Source: Hungateiclostridiaceae bacterium UBA1305 (GTDB taxonomy: Bacteria; Bacillota; Clostridia; Acetivibrionales; DTU013). Taken from it: DNA of 7,215 nt. The notes beneath the pieces are model-generated. The model did not search any database. It was not told the origin of the DNA and was given only the letters and a program-made list of their open reading frames with translations. This document shows, in pieces, positions 5,714 to 7,215 of the stretch (the first letter of the stretch is position 1; each line of letters begins with the position of its first letter). Both the position numbers and the translations under genes were made by a program. The stretch spans positions 1 to 7,215 of the forward strand of contig DBTX01000070.1 in NCBI GenBank assembly GCA_002307275.1, written 5' to 3'.

Positions 5714-6472
5714 ATGCTTCATGCATTTTCTAGATTTGAAATGCTTGTCGGCAGTGACGCCCTGGAAAAACTGGCAAATTCCAGAGTGGCTGTATTCGGC
5801 ATCGGCGGCGTAGGAAGTTTTGTAGTGGAAGGGCTGGTTCGCAGCGGTGTGGGCAGGTTCATACTGGTAGATGATGATTTGATTTGCCTGACCAACCTGA
5901 ACAGGCAGCTGCATGCGACAAGAAAAACGGTCGGAAGGCCTAAAGTAGAAGTGATGAAGGAGAGAATCCTCGAAATTAATCCAAAAGCCGAAGTCGTTAC
6001 CCACCAGCTGTTTTACCTGCCTGAATCCGCGGGACAGCTATTGGATGGGGAAATTGACTATATAGTTGATGCGATTGACACCGTGACGGCTAAAATCGAC
6101 CTGGTGATGAAGGCGCGGGAGAAAGGCATCCCAATCATCTGCAGTATGGGTACCGGCAACAAGTTCGACCCGACGAAGCTTGAGATCACGGATATCAGCA
6201 AAACTTCGGTCGATCCGCTTGCAAGGGTCATGAGGAAGGAACTCAGAGACAGAGGGATCACATCACTCAAGGTGCTTTTTTCGAGGGAAGAACCCTCCAG
6301 GACGATCGAGACAGAGCAAACCAGCTGCAGGGAAGACTGTGTATGTCCCAAGGGTGCTGAAAGGAAATGTACCGACAGGCGCAGTATCCCTGGCAGTACC
6401 GCTTTTGTGCCGCCCGCGGCAGGCCTGATCATCGCCGGTGAGGTTGTAAGGGATCTGATTGGAAGAAGATAG
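5714..6472 (+). CDS. tcdA: tRNA threonylcarbamoyladenosine dehydratase TcdA (HesA/MoeB/ThiF E1-like)
   Basis: This is an ATP-dependent cytoplasmic enzyme that converts t6A at position 37 of ANN-decoding tRNAs to its cyclic form ct6A, through adenylation of the carboxyl group. The protein has 252 residues; E. coli TcdA has 268. The N-terminus MLHAFSRFEMLVGSDALEKL fits the family opening. A Rossmann nucleotide site GIGGVGS (29-35) is followed by VDDDLICLTNLNRQLHA (52-68), whose acidic cluster, N61 and R64 are the usual ATP/Mg contacts of E1-like proteins, and then by YIVDAIDTVTAKIDL. The tail carries four cysteines, C205-x3-C209-x-C211-x7-C219, followed by RRSIPGSTAFVPPAAGLIIAGEVVRDL. A ThiF/MoeB role is less likely because no thiamine or molybdopterin genes are near and the start and tail match TcdA. 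ATG 5714 is preferred over the TTG at 5645 because the family begins there; AGAGGA (5696-5701) lies 12 bases upstream. The gene is 26 bases before the next one and probably in an operon with it. Confidence 0.9.
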   Translation: MLHAFSRFEMLVGSDALEKLANSRVAVFGIGGVGSFVVEGLVRSGVGRFILVDDDLICLTNLNRQLHATRKTVGRPKVEVMKERILEINPKAEVVTHQLFYLPESAGQLLDGEIDYIVDAIDTVTAKIDLVMKAREKGIPIICSMGTGNKFDPTKLEITDISKTSVDPLARVMRKELRDRGITSLKVLFSREEPSRTIETEQTSCREDCVCPKGAERKCTDRRSIPGSTAFVPPAAGLIIAGEVVRDLIGRR

Positions 6473-6498
6473 GCAAATCATATAAAGGAGATTATTCG

Positions 6499-7173
6499 AT
6501 GTTTGAACACAGGATCAATATATTCACAGGGCATTTCGGAAGCGGCAAAACGGAGGTGGCCGTCAATTATGCTTTCCAATTGGCCAGGTCGGGAAAAAAA
6601 ACAGCGATTGTAGACATGGACATCGTAAACCCGTTCTTTCGGACAGCCGATGCCAGGAGAGAACTGGAATCTGCCGGCATAAGGGTGATCGCACCCATGT
6701 ATGCCAATACGAATGTAGATGTGCCTTCTCTGCCTCCTGAGATAAATACGATGTTTGAGGACAGAAGCTATTATGCCGTGCTGGATGTCGGCGGAGATGA
6801 TCTGGGAGCGAGAGTGCTTTCCAGGTACAATGAGCAGATACTTGCGGAAGATCATATACATTATTTTGTGATAAACACCAGACGTCCGATGACCAGGACG
6901 GTTGATGAGATCGAAGCGATGCTCGTTGAAATACAGGCTAGCGCAAGGCTAAGAGTGGACAGGCTTGTAAACAATGCAAACCTCCTGGGTGTCAGTACAT
7001 CAGAAATAATTGATGAAGCCTCACATATCATCAATGAGGTATCCAAAAAGCTTTCAATACCTGTAGGAATCGTCAGTGGGATGGAAGAGGTCCTTAATGG
7101 CTACAAAGGTGAACCGGGTATAGAAAGACTCTATCTGGAGAAATTCATCAAACTGCCATGGGATCAAGGCTGA
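6499..7173 (+). CDS. MinD/ParA-like P-loop ATPase (CobQ/CobB/MinD/ParA nucleotide-binding domain protein)
   Basis: This encodes a 224-residue cytoplasmic ATPase of the SIMIBI class with unknown cellular role. The P-loop GHFGSGKTE lies at 11-19. It is followed by a helix and VDMDIVNPFFR (38-48), which has the DxD strand end and an Asn-Pro-Phe segment usual in this subgroup. A Walker B-like LDVGGDD lies at 95-101, and a conserved RLVNNANLLGVS segment probably contacts the base. There is no membrane or amphipathic tail like that of MinD, and no partner ParB or MinC gene is near. The start is secure: AAAGGAG (6484-6490) is 8 bases from ATG. From memory, similar proteins in clostridia are often encoded just before 2-oxoacid:ferredoxin oxidoreductase genes (ferredoxin-like and alpha/beta subunits). 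If the next gene is of that type, a role in maturation or regulation of the enzyme would be worth considering, but that gene is not visible. Confidence 0.85.
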   Translation: MFEHRINIFTGHFGSGKTEVAVNYAFQLARSGKKTAIVDMDIVNPFFRTADARRELESAGIRVIAPMYANTNVDVPSLPPEINTMFEDRSYYAVLDVGGDDLGARVLSRYNEQILAEDHIHYFVINTRRPMTRTVDEIEAMLVEIQASARLRVDRLVNNANLLGVSTSEIIDEASHIINEVSKKLSIPVGIVSGMEEVLNGYKGEPGIERLYLEKFIKLPWDQG

Positions 7174-7209
7174 TATGTATATGTATTTTTAGGTGGGCGG
7201 TCAAAGTAA

Positions 7210-7215
7210 ATGCAA
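7210..7215 (+). CDS. Possible start of the next gene (partial, cut by window end)
   Basis: The ATG at 7210 follows AGGTGGGCGG (7191-7200) by about 9 to 13 bases and lies 36 bases after the preceding stop. Only two codons are visible, so neither the reading frame nor the product can be confirmed. It would be the third member of the tcdA unit. Confidence 0.25.

Noticed and set aside
5591..6004. 137-codon minus-strand frame crossing the tcdA promoter and 5' half
   Set aside because: It overlaps the conserved nucleotide-binding region of tcdA on the opposite strand and its translation does not resemble a protein family.
6058..6432. 124-codon minus-strand frame inside tcdA
   Set aside because: It is antisense to conserved tcdA motifs, with no ribosome binding site or promoter for it.

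Overview
The window looks like chromosomal DNA from a low-to-moderate-GC Gram-positive anaerobe of the class Clostridia. This is inferred from strong AGGAGG-type ribosome binding sites, sigma-A-like promoters with TATAAT, a TcdA of the Gram-positive type with a cysteine-rich tail, an archaeal-type phosphoglycerate mutase/homoserine kinase homologue, and a MinD-like ATPase of a kind I associate with clostridial genomes. The species cannot be named from the sequence.

Layout from left to right. (1) Bases 1-113 hold no convincing gene. They carry three consecutive stem-loops ending in TACATGAC, which resembles the right end (and the 3' end of the omegaRNA) of an IS200/IS605-type element whose body would lie outside the window. 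A 28-base dyad (113-140) follows directly. (2) Bases 160-2734 hold mglA and mglC, the double ATPase and permease of a galactose/methyl-galactoside (glucose) ABC importer. The expected sugar-binding gene mglB is not in view and should lie upstream, beyond the putative insertion-element end. A perfect 15-bp palindrome (2751-2786) separates mglC from a convergent cold-shock protein gene (2798-2998, minus). (3) Bases 3202-4244 hold a two-gene unit: a 62-residue protein with a CxC...Cx4C zinc-ribbon-like head, and a six-helix membrane protein of unknown function. A bidirectional terminator follows. (4) Bases 4308-5516 (minus) hold a 2,3-bisphosphoglycerate-independent phosphoglycerate mutase of the archaeal ApgM type, which in bacteria may instead be a homoserine kinase. 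It is transcribed divergently from (5) the unit starting near 5619: tcdA (tRNA ct6A dehydratase) and a MinD/ParA-like P-loop ATPase, with a ribosome-binding-site-like sequence and possible start of a further gene at the right edge.

Functionally most of the window is housekeeping: sugar uptake, cold-shock RNA chaperoning, central or amino-acid metabolism and tRNA modification. The parts least explained are the left-edge structured DNA next to the transporter operon and the small zinc-ribbon/membrane protein pair.
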